From Ricinus communis (lineage: Eukaryota; Streptophyta; Magnoliopsida; Malpighiales; Euphorbiaceae), in NCBI RefSeq assembly GCF_019578655.1, contig NC_063258.1, forward strand, positions 8,684,802 through 8,748,801: 64,000 nt of DNA, in the 5' to 3' direction. Shown in pieces: positions 11,249 to 21,978 of the stretch; positions within the stretch are counted from its first letter, which is position 1; each line of letters opens with the position of its first letter. The notes beneath the pieces were generated by a model that made no database searches, was not told the DNA's origin, and worked only from the letters and a program-made list of their open reading frames with translations. A program made the translations under genes and the position numbers.

Positions 11249-14200
11249 TTTTTGTGATCTTAGGCATTTAATCCTTTGAGCATGTACTATTGTTTATGTA
11301 CGAATTCCGGCATTTTCATACCATCCAAATCTCATACCTTTATCCTAGCCCATTACAACCTCGGTAAAGACCCTTTGATTTTGGTATTTACTTATTCCGC
11401 GATGGCGAAGATATGATTTATGAGCAAGCTTATGGTGAGCGGGTCTTGTGCATTTGCTTTGAGGTTGTTATTCACCTAATATACACTTTGAAGCGACTTG
11501 AGTGATCCACGAGGCATTGGTTCATGATGTTTGTGTTGAGTTATCATTTAAGTTACTCATGCATTAATATTATTTCCATTCTTTGTTAATGATTTGTAAT
11601 TTGATTTATGATTGAGTAACCTTTGGGATGTGTTGAATACTCTCTGTTGTGGACTAGGGGCATAAAGCTGAGAAGGAATTGCTAGCTGTAGTTTTATGGG
11701 TTGAGTTGTTAATTGCTTGAGGACAAGCAATAGCTTAAGTGTGGGGTAATTTGATGAGCATAGTTTTACATATTTGCTTGCATATTATTGCGTATGTTCT
11801 TAGCAATTATTGTGCTTTTATTCCATATCACCCATGTTTTGTGTTCTTTTGCATTTCGGGAACATTTATAGGACCATCATCGGTGTTTAAGCAATTATAG
11901 ATCAATGCGCGGAAGAATTCATCAAGATCGGACAAGGCATGTTGCACATTGAGCATGGCTTTGGTCAGGCCGTCTTGACCATCCGCAGCTAGACTCTAGC
12001 GGTGACCAACAATCAAAACTTGGTCTTCAAAATAATAGTTTGGGCACGGTTTAGTAGCCACGGCCTCGGCCGGCGTGGTGGCGGCCATGAGAACAACGGT
12101 CATGGTGAAACCTTAGTTGGTGAGATCCACGGTTGTGCGGCATGGACTCGGCCATCGCGGCCTGACTGGACCCGCGGTAGTCTTGAGTTAAATATATAAG
12201 AAAATTCATTTTCTTAGGAAAAGGGAAGAAGTGACATAGAGCCACAGCGGCCGGTTCGATTTTGCATAGTATTGAGTGCGAGAGAGTTGCGGGAGTAAGA
12301 ATCCCGAATCGCAAGGTTCCGAGTGCAAAGCAGTGGTGGAAGGCACAACCAAAACTCCAACATTCTTTACTTCCCCCCTCCTTCCCTGCTTAGACCTTGG
12401 CCACTTATTGATGGCCTATACTCCCTCTCTTCTCTCTACTGAATTCAAGAGGCAGTTTGGGAGATTAATCAAACTGTAGATCCAGATTTGGAGCTGTTCA
12501 TCCAATTCGAGAGAAAAGGGTGTACATGTTTTATTTTCATTATTCTTTCATTGTGATTGATTTCTTAGATTGTTTTAAACATGAACATGATTAGCTAGAT
12601 TGATTTAATCCATTGGGATTTCTTTACTATGTTGGCTTGATATTATATTGTTGGATTGTTCGAGTTGGTTTTGTATTCTTCTTGTTTTCAGTATGAATAA
12701 GATTATGCATTATTCATGAGACATTGTGAATTGTGATGTTTAGATTGCTTTATGAGATTGAGAAATCCGTTTGGCAATTAGAATTTTGAATAACAAGAAC
12801 TGGTTAATAATCGCTTAGAGATAAGGATAATTAATTAGCCGAATTAAGAATTAACAAAGCTTAATAGAAGTTAAAGCTTAATGCTAATTTAAGAATCAAT
12901 CGTTAGGAAGAGATTCCAACTTTAGGTTATTAGGTTTAGAATTCGGTTATCTCGAGAGAAACCAAATTGACTAAGAATTCGTCCACGGGTAGCATAATTA
13001 GACTCAACGATCCTTTATCTTTTGTTTGATTGCCAACTAGTTTAGATTCCCTTTGGGTTTGTCTTCTTATCTTGATTATTTCACTTATCAATTACTCCTG
13101 CATCTCCCTTAGAACTTAGTTTGTAGTTAATAGTTAGTTTAGAATTTATTCATCATCCATTTTAGGTTAATATAACAAAGAACAAAGGAGTAACTCGGGC
13201 TTTTGCTTTCCAGGAATACAACCTTGATACTCGCCATTAGTGCTAGGCGCATGATGGGTACTGCCTTAGATTGTAGCTAACACGAGTAGTACACATCATC
13301 TATCCATATTTCTTTATTTATTTATTCAAATTTATCTTCTAATTTCTTTTTCTTGTGGAATAAGGGCTTCAAAATATAAAAACTGCATTGCTACTTTAGG
13401 CAACTTAACATATTCTTTCAGTATAATAACTTGTGGGAAATCAAGTTATCGGTTCTTTCAAGGACTTTGTGAACTTATCAACACTCGCGCTAGTGAACAC
13501 AGACTTATCGCTCGCATCCTTTCATTCTTTTGTGTTCTTTATCTGCCGTTGTGTTTAAATGAATTTGATTTTATCCTTATGCTTGGTATAGAGAGAACAA
13601 GAACTTGTGATTTCTTTCCTTATCGGATCCGAAATCATACTTATTTTCTCATTTTTTTCATTTGTTTTATGCCTCCCTTTCTAATCTCTGTCTAATATAA
13701 TGGTTTTATTTTATTTAGGGAGCATAAGTAGGCATGTTGACTGAAAGCGCATTGAAGTGGCAATCATAGGCACCAGTCCAATACTTGGACAAATGCGAAG
13801 AAAGAAAATTAGTTGATTATGTATTGATATCATTCTTCGAATGATCTCAGACAAAATCTACTAAAGGAAAGTAGGAACAATGAGAATTGAGGCACGCTAA
13901 ATATTCCGATGCAGGATTTGCACCATTGGAATCTCCATCATTCCTTGTTCCTCTAGGCATGATAACTTCTGATGACACAAGGATTGGCGTAAAGAATCAT
14001 GGGAACTCAATTGACAAGCTTGAGTGGCGGTGTGCTTAGCTTGATGATCAAGTAGGACGAGATGTAAATGAGCGCTAAGGGAGAAATCATGAAATCCAAG
14101 CGTAATACAAGTAGCAATGTGAGCATTTTGATGTTAGAGCCGCATATAATGAAGAAATTTGGGTGAAGTATTATTAGGCAAACCTAGACAAATTTTCCCT

Positions 14201-14889
14201 TGTTTGTGTTAAGCTGGCTCACAAAATTTATGACTACAAGAGTTTTTTATCGGTCAACTACTCTCGGTAAACATATTATTTGAGTTCTACGCTATGCGGA
14301 CTTATCAAGACTCATTCTAGTGAACATAGACTTCGCTTATGTCCTTCCTTTCTTTTGTGTTCTTTCCGGCCTTGTGTTTAAGTCAATTCGATTTGATCCT
14401 TTCGTTTAGCCGTATGGAAGAAAATAAAGAACTTGTGATTTCTTCCCTTATCAGATCCGAAATCCCATATATGCTCTCATTTTGTTCCACTCTATCTAAT
14501 ATGTGTCTAGTTTGATAGTTTGGTTTTATTTGGCAACCATAAATACAATTGACAAGCTTGACAGATGGCATTATGGCTTGACTTGATGATCTAGCATGAT
14601 AAGATGCAAATCCACGTGCGTAAGGAAGAAATCATGTTGATTTCAATTAATCAAAGTGGGAATGTGTGCATTTTGATGTCTGGTATGCATATAATTATGT
14701 AATTTGGATTGAAGTGTTATTAGGTATGCCCATATAAATTCTCCCCTATTTTTGTTAATCTAGCTCATAAAATTTGGGACTATGAGAGTTGTTGACCTGT
14801 CAACTTCTCTTTCTCTAGTATGATAATTTGGTTTTATCTAGAGAGCATAAACACGACTGTTGAGAGAAAGTTCATGGAAGTGGCAATCA
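11249..14889 (+). repeat. Near-exact duplicate of 7034-10748 (probable unmerged contig overlap)
   Basis: The first bases after the gap (TTTTTGTGATCTTAGGC) match 7034 onward. The match continues through the end of A's internal region, the whole 3' LTR (11752-13298, including the 99-bp insertion at 12343-12441), the target duplication TCTATCC, and R to TGGCAATCA at 14881-14889, which equals the last bases before the gap. Both ends of the duplication coincide with the gap edges. Differences are mostly single-base gaps and CAG/CGG exchanges, concentrated in the GC-rich LTR block. It should not be counted as an independent element copy. A real tandem duplication is possible but less likely. Confidence 0.88.
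11752..13298 (+). repeat. LTR-1 copy inside the duplicated segment
   Basis: TGATGAGCATAG to CACATCA, preceded by the polypurine tract and followed by TCTATCC, as at 7544-9146. It is shorter by about 56 bp, largely from losses in the GC-rich block (about 11940-12180). Most likely the same locus sequenced again with more errors. Confidence 0.85.
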
Positions 14890-15286
14890 TAGGCACCGAT
14901 TCGATACTTGGTCTAAAACAAAGAAAGAAAATTATTTAATCGAGTATTGATATCATTACTTAGTATACAAGGTGAAAGAGAATGATGAGAATTGAGGCTT
15001 GTTCCTTGTACCTCTAGGCATGAGGACTCCTGATGACGTGAGGATTGGCCTAAGGAATCATAGAAATGTAATTGATAAGCTTGACTAGAAACATTGGGGC
15101 TTAGCTTGATGATCAAGCATGATGAGACGTAAATCCATGCGTGATAGTGAGAAATCATATGAGTTTCAGTTAATCCAAGTGTAATACTATTGAGAATGCG
15201 AGAGTTTTGATGTTTGGGATGCATATAAAAAAGTAATTTGGTCGGGTTATTATTAGGTAGGCCCTTGCATATTTGCCTTTGCTTTC
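14890..15286 (-). repeat. R repeat, reverse orientation
   Basis: Carries on from the duplicated segment with R landmarks: GATGATCAAGCATGATGAG, AATCATATGAGTTTCAG, TTATTAGGTAGGCCC. Interrupted by the solo LTR at 15287 and resumed at 16565 with TTAAGCTGGCTCAC. No gene. Confidence 0.65.
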
Positions 15287-16564
15287 TGATGGCTGTTAAG
15301 TCAAGCATGACTATGACCTAAGGCAGTGAACCTATCGGTAGAGTATAGCTAACGGCGAGTACCAAGTGTCGTATTCCCCAAAGAACGTGTGAACCTAAAC
15401 CTACTCAATCTTCTCTGTTATCTAATCTAAAAAAATAGCGTTGATGAATAATTCCTAAATTAACTAATAGCTACTCTAATTGTTGTCTAACTATGTCTAC
15501 TAGGGAATGATTAATTCAAGGAATAACCCCTTGGGAATTCTTGTCTCTAGGGAATGGAAACGAAAGGTGGAATTGATTGATTGAATTCAATTTCTGTAGG
15601 GAAATCTCTATGCAATTAATGCCTTTCTCAAGGACACTACCATCTTAACTTAGATTAATTAGGTTGAAATCTTTTCCTAACTCTAATTATCCAAATTAGC
15701 ATTATGTACCATTTAACACTATTGAGAGTTGTTAATTCTCAATCCGGTAGAACGAACACCCTATCTCTAGGCGAATTTAATTCTAGGTTGCAAAGGACAA
15801 TCCAAACCTAAACGTCTTTCTCAAGATCATTCAAATTTCAAAACTCATTCAACAAGATATGAAGAACAAATCAATAAATACATCCATTGCAAACCAATAT
15901 TGACAATCAATACATTCAATTCAAAATTTAAGTACAAAAATCCCTAGATAAAGAACCCCAATGGGTTAACAAGTTTAGCTAATCAAGTTCATAATCACAA
16001 CCCACGAGAATTCAATTACAAAAATGAGTAAAGGTAGAGAAACCCGAATACACCCTTGGATGAGAGTAAACTGCTCCAATTCCTCTTACCCAATCTTGGA
16101 TCGATTCTTATTCCTCTTCCTTAGATTGAAACCAATCGACAATCCTCGCCAATCTTTGACCTTCGAAGAGAATTCAAGTGAAACCTTGATCCAAGTCTCC
16201 TTTTTCCTTAGTTCCAACTCAAAAAACCCTTAAAGAGAGAAAAAGATGAGTTTTGGACATTTTAACCCTAGCTGCCTCTCTCTTCCTCTTTTCTTTCTTT
16301 TTAAATTAATTTGTCCAGCTGCCATGAACATGGCCGGTGTTGTCACCGATGTTGGGAACACGGCCACGATGCTTATAGCCGTCTTCCATCCATGATACGT
16401 ACTCTTTTCGCCTTCTTTATCAAACTTAGCTTGTTAAATGCTTTGACTTCTTTGGACCTAATGCACGGGGCGCATAGGGTGAGCGTTGGGACTAATTCAC
16501 ATCCAAATGTACATAAAATCAATCTTAAAAACCCCATTTAGATGTGTGTATTTTATGCACATCA
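15287..16564 (-). mobile_element. Solo LTR of an Athila-type element (family LTR-2)
   Basis: On the minus strand it starts TGATGTGCATAAAATACACA and has the usual 3' LTR words (reverse of CTAAGGCAGTGAACCTATCGG near 15320). Both flanks are R, and no internal region is attached. The flanking five bases are CTTTC (15282-15286) and CTTTT (16565-16569), a 4/5 match that fits a decayed target duplication. A reduced GC-rich block lies at about 16318-16385. Solo LTRs arise by recombination between the two LTRs of one element. Confidence 0.75.
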
Positions 16565-16924
16565 CTTTTGTTAAGCTGGCTCACAAAATTTGGGATAAGG
16601 AGAGCTGTTGACCAGTCAACTCCTCTCAAGTTCTTGATTTGACTTTAGTTTATTCATCCTTATTTATTTATTTATTCATATTTAGCTTCTTATTTCCTCT
16701 TCATATGGAGTTAGGTCTTTCACACTATAAAAACTACATGCAACTGAATACTTGAGGCTAGTGAGCATATTATTTTAGTTTTCTACCTTGCGGGAAATCA
16801 AGTTATGCGTTCTTGCAAGAACTTTATGGACATATGAAGACTCGCACTAGCAAAGCTAGATTTGGAATCAAGGCACGCCCCAATATTCCAATTCAAGATT
16901 TGGACCATTGGGATCTCCATCATT
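16565..16924 (-). repeat. R repeat, reverse orientation
   Basis: Clean R copy with AGCTGGCTCAC at 16573, the dyad GTTGACCAGTCAAC at 16607-16620 and CTATAAAAAC near 16725-16733. It ends where LTR-X-like sequence begins near 16925. Confidence 0.7.
16607..16733 (+). promoter_or_regulatory. Promoter-like module of the R repeat (best copy)
   Basis: The dyad GTTGAC-CA-GTCAAC is an inverted repeat of the W-box core TTGAC, the WRKY factor site. About 105 bp downstream is CTATAAAAAC, a good TATA match, then ACATGCAACTGAATACTTGAGG. The same order is seen in other R copies. Promoter activity is inferred, not shown. Confidence 0.4.
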
Positions 16925-17485
16925 GATAAGAACCCATCTAGCACGAGATATCCTACGCCAATAAGGAATCCTAATGATGCAAATCCTACTAGCTGAAAGA
17001 ATCCTATTATGACAAGGAGCCCTACTCTAACTAGGAGTTCTATTCCAATAAGGAGTCGTAATGATATTGGGAGTCTAAATGATATCAAGAATTCAAGTGA
17101 CATTGGAAATCCTAATCCAACTAGGATTCAAGACATTTGGGCTTATTCAAGACATTTGGGCTAAGGACACATCAAGGCTTGAAAAGTTGGATTCAAATTC
17201 AATGCTCATTAATCTAATTCAGTTTATTGGGATTGACTAATTCTAATATGAGCTTAATTAACATAAAGGAGCACATAGGAGTTTGGGCTTAATTAGCTCC
17301 ACTAAAGATGGCGCATGCATGTGACTTAAAGAAACTAGGTTTCTTACTCCTAATGGTCAGCTACATAGTATTTTAGGATTATTAGGAATTTGTTTTTAGT
17401 TATATTTTCTTAGTTAGGATGTTTATATCTATCCAATTTGAGTTGTAATTCCTTAATAGCTTAGAATTAGGATTTTTTAAAGGCT
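16925..17485 (+). repeat. LTR-X-like fragment with short degenerate repeats
   Basis: 16920-17110 consists of loose repeats of AAGGAGTCCTAATGAT-like words, followed by TTCAAGACATTTGGGC twice. The rest resembles, with much divergence, the reverse complement of 18058-18640 and the segment 31505-31900. Probably an old LTR of a chromovirus-type element. No ORF. Confidence 0.45.
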
Positions 17486-18057
17486 AATAATTTCTTTCCT
17501 TATCAAATTCGAAGTCCCACCTATGTAATTATTTTGTTCTTCTCTTTTTGCTTCCTTTTCTAATCTTTGTCTAATATGATGGTTAGGTTTTATATGGGGA
17601 GTATAAACACAAGTGTTAAGTGAAAGTGTGTGGAAGCAGCAATCACAAATACCGATCCAATGCTTGGACAAAAGCGAAAAAAGAAAATTAGTTGATCGAG
17701 TACAGCCACCATTGGTCTCTGTCATTAATTATTCCTCTAGGCACGAGGATTCCTGTTGACACAAGGATTGACATAAGGAATCATGGGAACACAATTCACA
17801 AGCTTGACTGGTGGCGTTGGAGCATGACTAGACTTATCTCCCACGTCCTTTCTTTTGGGTGCTTTATCTACCATTGTCTTTAAATCATTTGAATTTGATA
17901 CTTACATTTGTCATATGGAAGAGAATAAAGAACTAGTGATTTCTTTCCTTATCAAATTTGAAATCCTAGCTATATTCTCATTTTGTTTGTTTCCTTTTTG
18001 TGTCTTTTTTTAGACATAAATCCACATGCATAAGGGAGTAATCATGTTGTTTTTTAT
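17486..18057 (-). repeat. R repeat fragments, reverse orientation
   Basis: Two partial R copies: ATTTCTTTCCTTATC near 17488 and again near 17938, ACAATTCACAAGCTTGACTGG near 17790, CATAAGGGAGTAATCATG near 18028. They separate the inverted LTR-X fragments. No gene. Confidence 0.6.
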
Positions 18058-18640
18058 TAATGAGCCTTATATAGGCCTTAGAAAACCCTAAATCTTAACT
18101 TGTAAGAATTTACATCTCATATAGGATAAAGATAACCTTTCTGACTATAAGAGATAACTTAAACAAAATCCTAATTAGGTTAAAATACATGTTTGGTCGC
18201 CTATAATAAGCCATAAAACCCTAATTTACATAAGTCATGTAGATGGGACTCATAACATAAGCTAAGTTAAGCCCAAAGTCTTCATATGCTCCAATTTAGC
18301 TTCTTTGGTCTTTTTAAGCCTAATTAGATTCATTCAAGCCCAATAATTTGAATTAGATTAATGAGCCTTGAACTTAAATCCAATTCTACAAGGGTTGATA
18401 TGTCCTTAGCCTAAAAGTGTTAGATAAGCTCATTGTCTTATAATTTGAAACGAACTAAGGCTCCTAGTTGAATTAGGATTCCTTTCATTGCTTAAACTCC
18501 TAATATCATTAGGACTCCTTGCAGGATTAGGATTCCTAGTTGAGTCATGACTCCTTATTGGATTAGGATTCCTTAAGCTAGTAGGATTTGCATCATCAAG
18601 ACTCCTTATTGAAGTAGGATTCGTTGTGCTAGTTTGGTTC
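18058..18640 (-). repeat. LTR-X fragment, minus strand
   Basis: On the minus strand it reads CTCCTAATNNNATTAGGAC-type repeats, then a long AT-rich stretch, then GGGTTTTCTAAGGCCTATATAAGG, where TATATAAG is a TATA box. Close relatives are at 31505-31900 and 62044-62245. Together with the chromovirus coding debris just downstream it suggests an LTR of that element, but orientation disagrees, so they need not belong together. Confidence 0.5.
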
Positions 18641-18659
18641 GTATCATAAGGAGACCAAC

Positions 18660-19260
18660 CTAATCGAAGCTAATAAAATGGAGGTGACTCGCTAGACTTT
18701 GCTTGGGGCTTAGTTACTTAGTTACGACTTCTTCCTTCGCTTCGAGAAGATTGGTGCCTAGACCAGTGCTTTACTCTATTTGCTTACTAGAGGTGATCTT
18801 TTGGTTGCTAGATAGACACTTAATGTGCAGATGAAGGAGGAAGATAATATGGAGCAGCAAAGGGACAACATATTCCATACTAGATGCCCTGTGCAAGTTA
18901 AGACATGCGTTGTCATTATTGATAGTGGTTATTGAACAAACATTGTTAGCACTTTGATGGAAGAGAAATTGGGATTGAATCTCATTCCACATCCAAAACC
19001 TTATAAATTATTATGGTTAAACAACTGTGGTGAGATAAAAGTGAATAAGTAGGTTATTATGACTTTCACTATTGGGAGGTATTCAGATGAAATGCTAAGT
19101 GATGTAGTGCCAACAAATACTGGCCATATCTTGCTTGGTAGGCCATGGTAATTTGATAAAAGGGTTGTCCATGATGGGTTCCTTAATAGATACTCTTTTG
19201 TAAAAGATGGAAGAAAAATCACACTTATACCTCTTTCTTAAAAAGAAGTGTATAATGACC
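18660..19260 (+). pseudogene. Ty3/gypsy chromovirus protease region, decayed
   Basis: The plus strand can be read as a chromovirus aspartic protease with several stops and shifts. RDNIFHTRCPVQVK is followed by IIDSGY (active-site D-S-G, 18918 on) and a stop. Then come LMEEKLGLNLIPHPKPYKL, a segment like NNCGEIKVNK, CQQILAISCLVGHG in one frame or LLGRPW in another (19131-19148), and SFVKDGRKITLIPLS. The order and spacing match the region from protease to the start of RT in chromoviruses. It is a dead fragment without flanking LTRs. Confidence 0.7.
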
Positions 19261-19439
19261 AATGTAAATTGGAGAGGGAAAGGAGCGATTGCACTTCTTT
19301 AGATTTCAAACAATTTTTCTTTTCTAAGAACATTTAAGACCTTATGCACATGCATAATATGATCATTAAAAGACTTAAAATAGATTAGAGCATAATCAAA
19401 ATATACAACTACAAATTTACCAAGAAATTCACGCAATAC

Positions 19440-19631
19440 ATGGTTCATCAACCTCATACATGGACAGAGTCATATTTTTAGGTTTTGTTGTTAGTACTAA
19501 AGGTCTAGATGCTGATAAGGAACAGGTGAAAGCAATTAAGGAATGGTCGACACCTACCAACATTAGTAAGCTAGGAGTTTTTATGGTCTTGCTAGCTTTT
19601 ATAAAATGTTCATTAGGGACTTTAATAGCAT
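19440..19631 (+). pseudogene. Chromovirus reverse transcriptase fragment
   Basis: VIFLGFVVSTKGLDADKEQV followed by KAIKEWSTPTNISK matches the end of the Ty3/gypsy RT thumb, where the usual form is LGF.VS..G...D..KV.AI..WP.P. The core of RT between this and the protease piece upstream is deleted. It is cut off at 19631 by an Athila LTR on the minus strand. Confidence 0.75.
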
Positions 19632-20955
19632 TGATATGCTATTTGTGTAGCTAAAATCTAAGGCAGTGAACCTATCGATGTAGACTAGCACAAATGGTGA
19701 GTATCAAGGTCGTATTCCCGGGAAAGGGTGATCCTAGAATTACTGCAGCGTCTTATGTTATCTAACCTTAACAAAATTGATGAAGTTATTATGCTATGAT
19801 TAAATATGAACAAACGATTAACTAAGTGTCAAATAATCTGAAAGGATTTAGGAAAATAATTGAAGGAAAAAGCAAACTTTAGGGGACCTAAGCTAGTTGG
19901 ATCTTAGTGAAGATAGAGATTACATTGATTACCAATTACAATTACCCATGGATGAATTCTTAACTGAATTCGGTCTCCCTCTCAAGATAATCGAATTCCT
20001 AAACCTAATAACCTAAAGTTGGAATCTCTTCCTAACGATCGATTATTTGATTAGCATTAAGCTTTAACCCGCCTCTATTAAGCTTTGTTAATTCTTAATC
20101 CGGCTAGTCAGTTACCCTTATCTTTAAATGATCATTAACCAGTTCGTGCTGTTCAAATTTCCAATTACTAAATGAATTTCTCAATTACATAAAGCAATCT
20201 GAATACCACAACTCACAACATCTCATGAATAAAGTGATTTCTCATTAATAATGAAAGCAAGAAGAGACAAGCATTGATAATCAAAATCTTATAAGCATTA
20301 AAATCAATCCAACAACATAGGAACCCTAATGGGTTTGACAAATTTAGTTACTCATACTAATAAGCAACATAAAGTAAAGAATAGATTCAGAAAAGTAAAT
20401 TGAAGGCATGTACACCCTTCTTCCTCAAGTTGGATGAAAAACCTTGAATTCCTAATTCAGAATGATAAACCCTAATTTGTCTCTTGGATGCTCCCAAATC
20501 TTGTCTTGATCTTCAATTTGATGTTGAAATAATTGTAATCCTTCCTTCAATAGATGAAATGATCTTCTAAGGTCGAGTATTCAAGTCTGGAAGAAGATGG
20601 CTTAACCTTGTATATGTGAAATCAAGTCCCTAATTCAACAAATTGCTTTTGCCTATATAAATCTTTCAGCATGGCCGTGGTCAAGCTCGTGTTGATCAGC
20701 ACGGTCAGAATCCAGACCGTGCTAGACCTTCACATTTCGCAACTCGCAACTTCTTCCTGGCCATGCCTTAGCCGGTGCTAAGCCACCACTAGCTGTGGTG
20801 GCTTCGGAAACCGTGCCAAAATGGCACTCTTGAAGGGTGACTATTTGATGCTTCGGCACGGCCGGAGTCCAGGCCGTGCTCAACCATGGAATGCTAGTCC
20901 TTGCTCAATTTGATGGATTCTGGTCCGTAATTGCGCGTATTTCCTTCGATTGCTA
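19632..20955 (-). repeat. Athila-type LTR (LTR-4 like), truncated in U3
   Basis: Starts on the plus strand as TGATATGCTATTTGTGTAGC, the reverse complement of the LTR end at 46798. It continues with the shared words AAGGCAGTGAACCTATCGATG and has the TATA box as CCTATATAAA near 20654, followed by the GC-rich block (about 20668-20890). It stops after TTCCTTCGATTG. The full LTR-4 at 44015-45416 has about 130 further bases, so the 5' end is missing. It interrupts chromovirus debris. Confidence 0.75.
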
Positions 20956-21009
20956 ATCTGCATCGATACGCTCACTGCCTTAGATTGTAGCTATAGAAAT
21001 AGCCAATCA
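20956..21009 (+). repeat. Inverted 3' end of an Athila LTR
   Basis: Fifty-four bases read as the plus-strand end of an LTR: CTGCATCGATACGCTCACTG, then CCTTAGATTGTAGC, ending CCAATCA. Upstream lies a minus-strand LTR and downstream a minus-strand gag, so this is a rearrangement scar with reversed polarity. Confidence 0.65.
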
Positions 21010-21838
21010 CTGGCCTCATCCTAGAAGATTGCCACTAATATGTGTTCATGGCCATCTCCTTAATTAAATTCTCAGCCTGCTCTAGCGTCTTACTATTGAT
21101 GGCCCCATCCGGAGCTACATCTACCATCTGCCTCGTGGTTGAGTTCAAGCCATTATAAAAAGTCTACACCTGCATCCATAATGGCAAACCGTGGTGTGGG
21201 CAAAATCTCAGCAGGTCCTTGTACCTCTCCCACGCATCATACATGCTCTCATCATCAAACTACACAAAGGAAGAAATATTATTACGCATCTTTGCAGTCT
21301 TAGCAGGAGGAGAGAACTTATACAGAAATTTCTGAGTCAAAGAACTCCAGGTGGTGATAGTGTTAGCTGGTAGGGACTGTGGCTATCTCTTTGCTCTATC
21401 CCTCAAGGAAAATGGGAATAGCCTAAGCCGAATGGCATCATTGCTAGTCTCATTTATCTTGAAGGTATCACAAATCTCTAAGAAATTCGTGATTTGAGCA
21501 TTAGGATCTTCACTAGCCAAGCCCTCAAACAGTACACTCTCCTGCACCATCTGAATGACATTTGGCTTAATTTTGAAATTGTTCGCTGCAACAGGTGGCC
21601 TCAATATACTACTGTGCGTCCCCTTCAAGGAAGGTCTAGCAAACTCGTACATTGTCTTGTTTGCTTCAGCGACGTTTTTGTTGCTGTCTCCCATGTCTAT
21701 TGGTGTATGGATAGGAATCTCAATCTACTCCTCCTCCATGTCTAATCGCTTCCTCAGCTGCTTGAGGGATTGCTTTAGTTTAGGCAGAGGGTCTACTGGT
21801 GCAGGATTAGAACTCCTGATCATAAACTACCTGAAATG
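21010..21838 (-). pseudogene. Athila gag, 5' two thirds, element C
   Basis: Minus strand from an ATG near 21838, beginning M.RSSNPAPVDPLPKLKQSL as in B's gag. Stops occur (one near 21728), then an open stretch at 21383-21694 with [43 protein letters not shown] and [15 protein letters not shown]. This is the Gag capsid-like core of the retrotrans_gag family. Further down are FMQFDDESM-, GLPLWMQV- and TRQMV-like segments, partly frame-shifted. The end is lost at 21010, before the zinc knuckle. Not functional. Confidence 0.8.
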
Positions 21839-21920
21839 AACAAGGCAGCAACAAACCAAATAAATAAATGAATAAAAAGTAAATGACAAAAATAGAAAAG
21901 AAATATGGCTAAAGTAATAA

Positions 21921-21978
21921 ATAGAGAATTTCACTCTAGTTTTCAAATAAAGATTCCTCGGCAATAGCGCCAAAAACT
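21921..21978 (-). other. Primer-binding site and leader of element C
   Basis: On the minus strand AGTTTTTGGCGCTATTGCCGAGGAA follows the LTR, a tRNA-Asp-type site with two mismatches (core 21955-21972). It is followed by the shared leader word in the form ATTTGAAAACTAGAGTGAAA. Confidence 0.75.

Noticed and set aside
10642..11279. Long open frames across the gap
   Set aside because: They consist of N translated as X; only a few real codons lie at each end.
10245..14571. Identical 62-codon ORFs at 10245-10433 and 14383-14571
   Set aside because: Identity comes from the gap-flanking duplication of R, not from protein conservation; other R units lack the frame.
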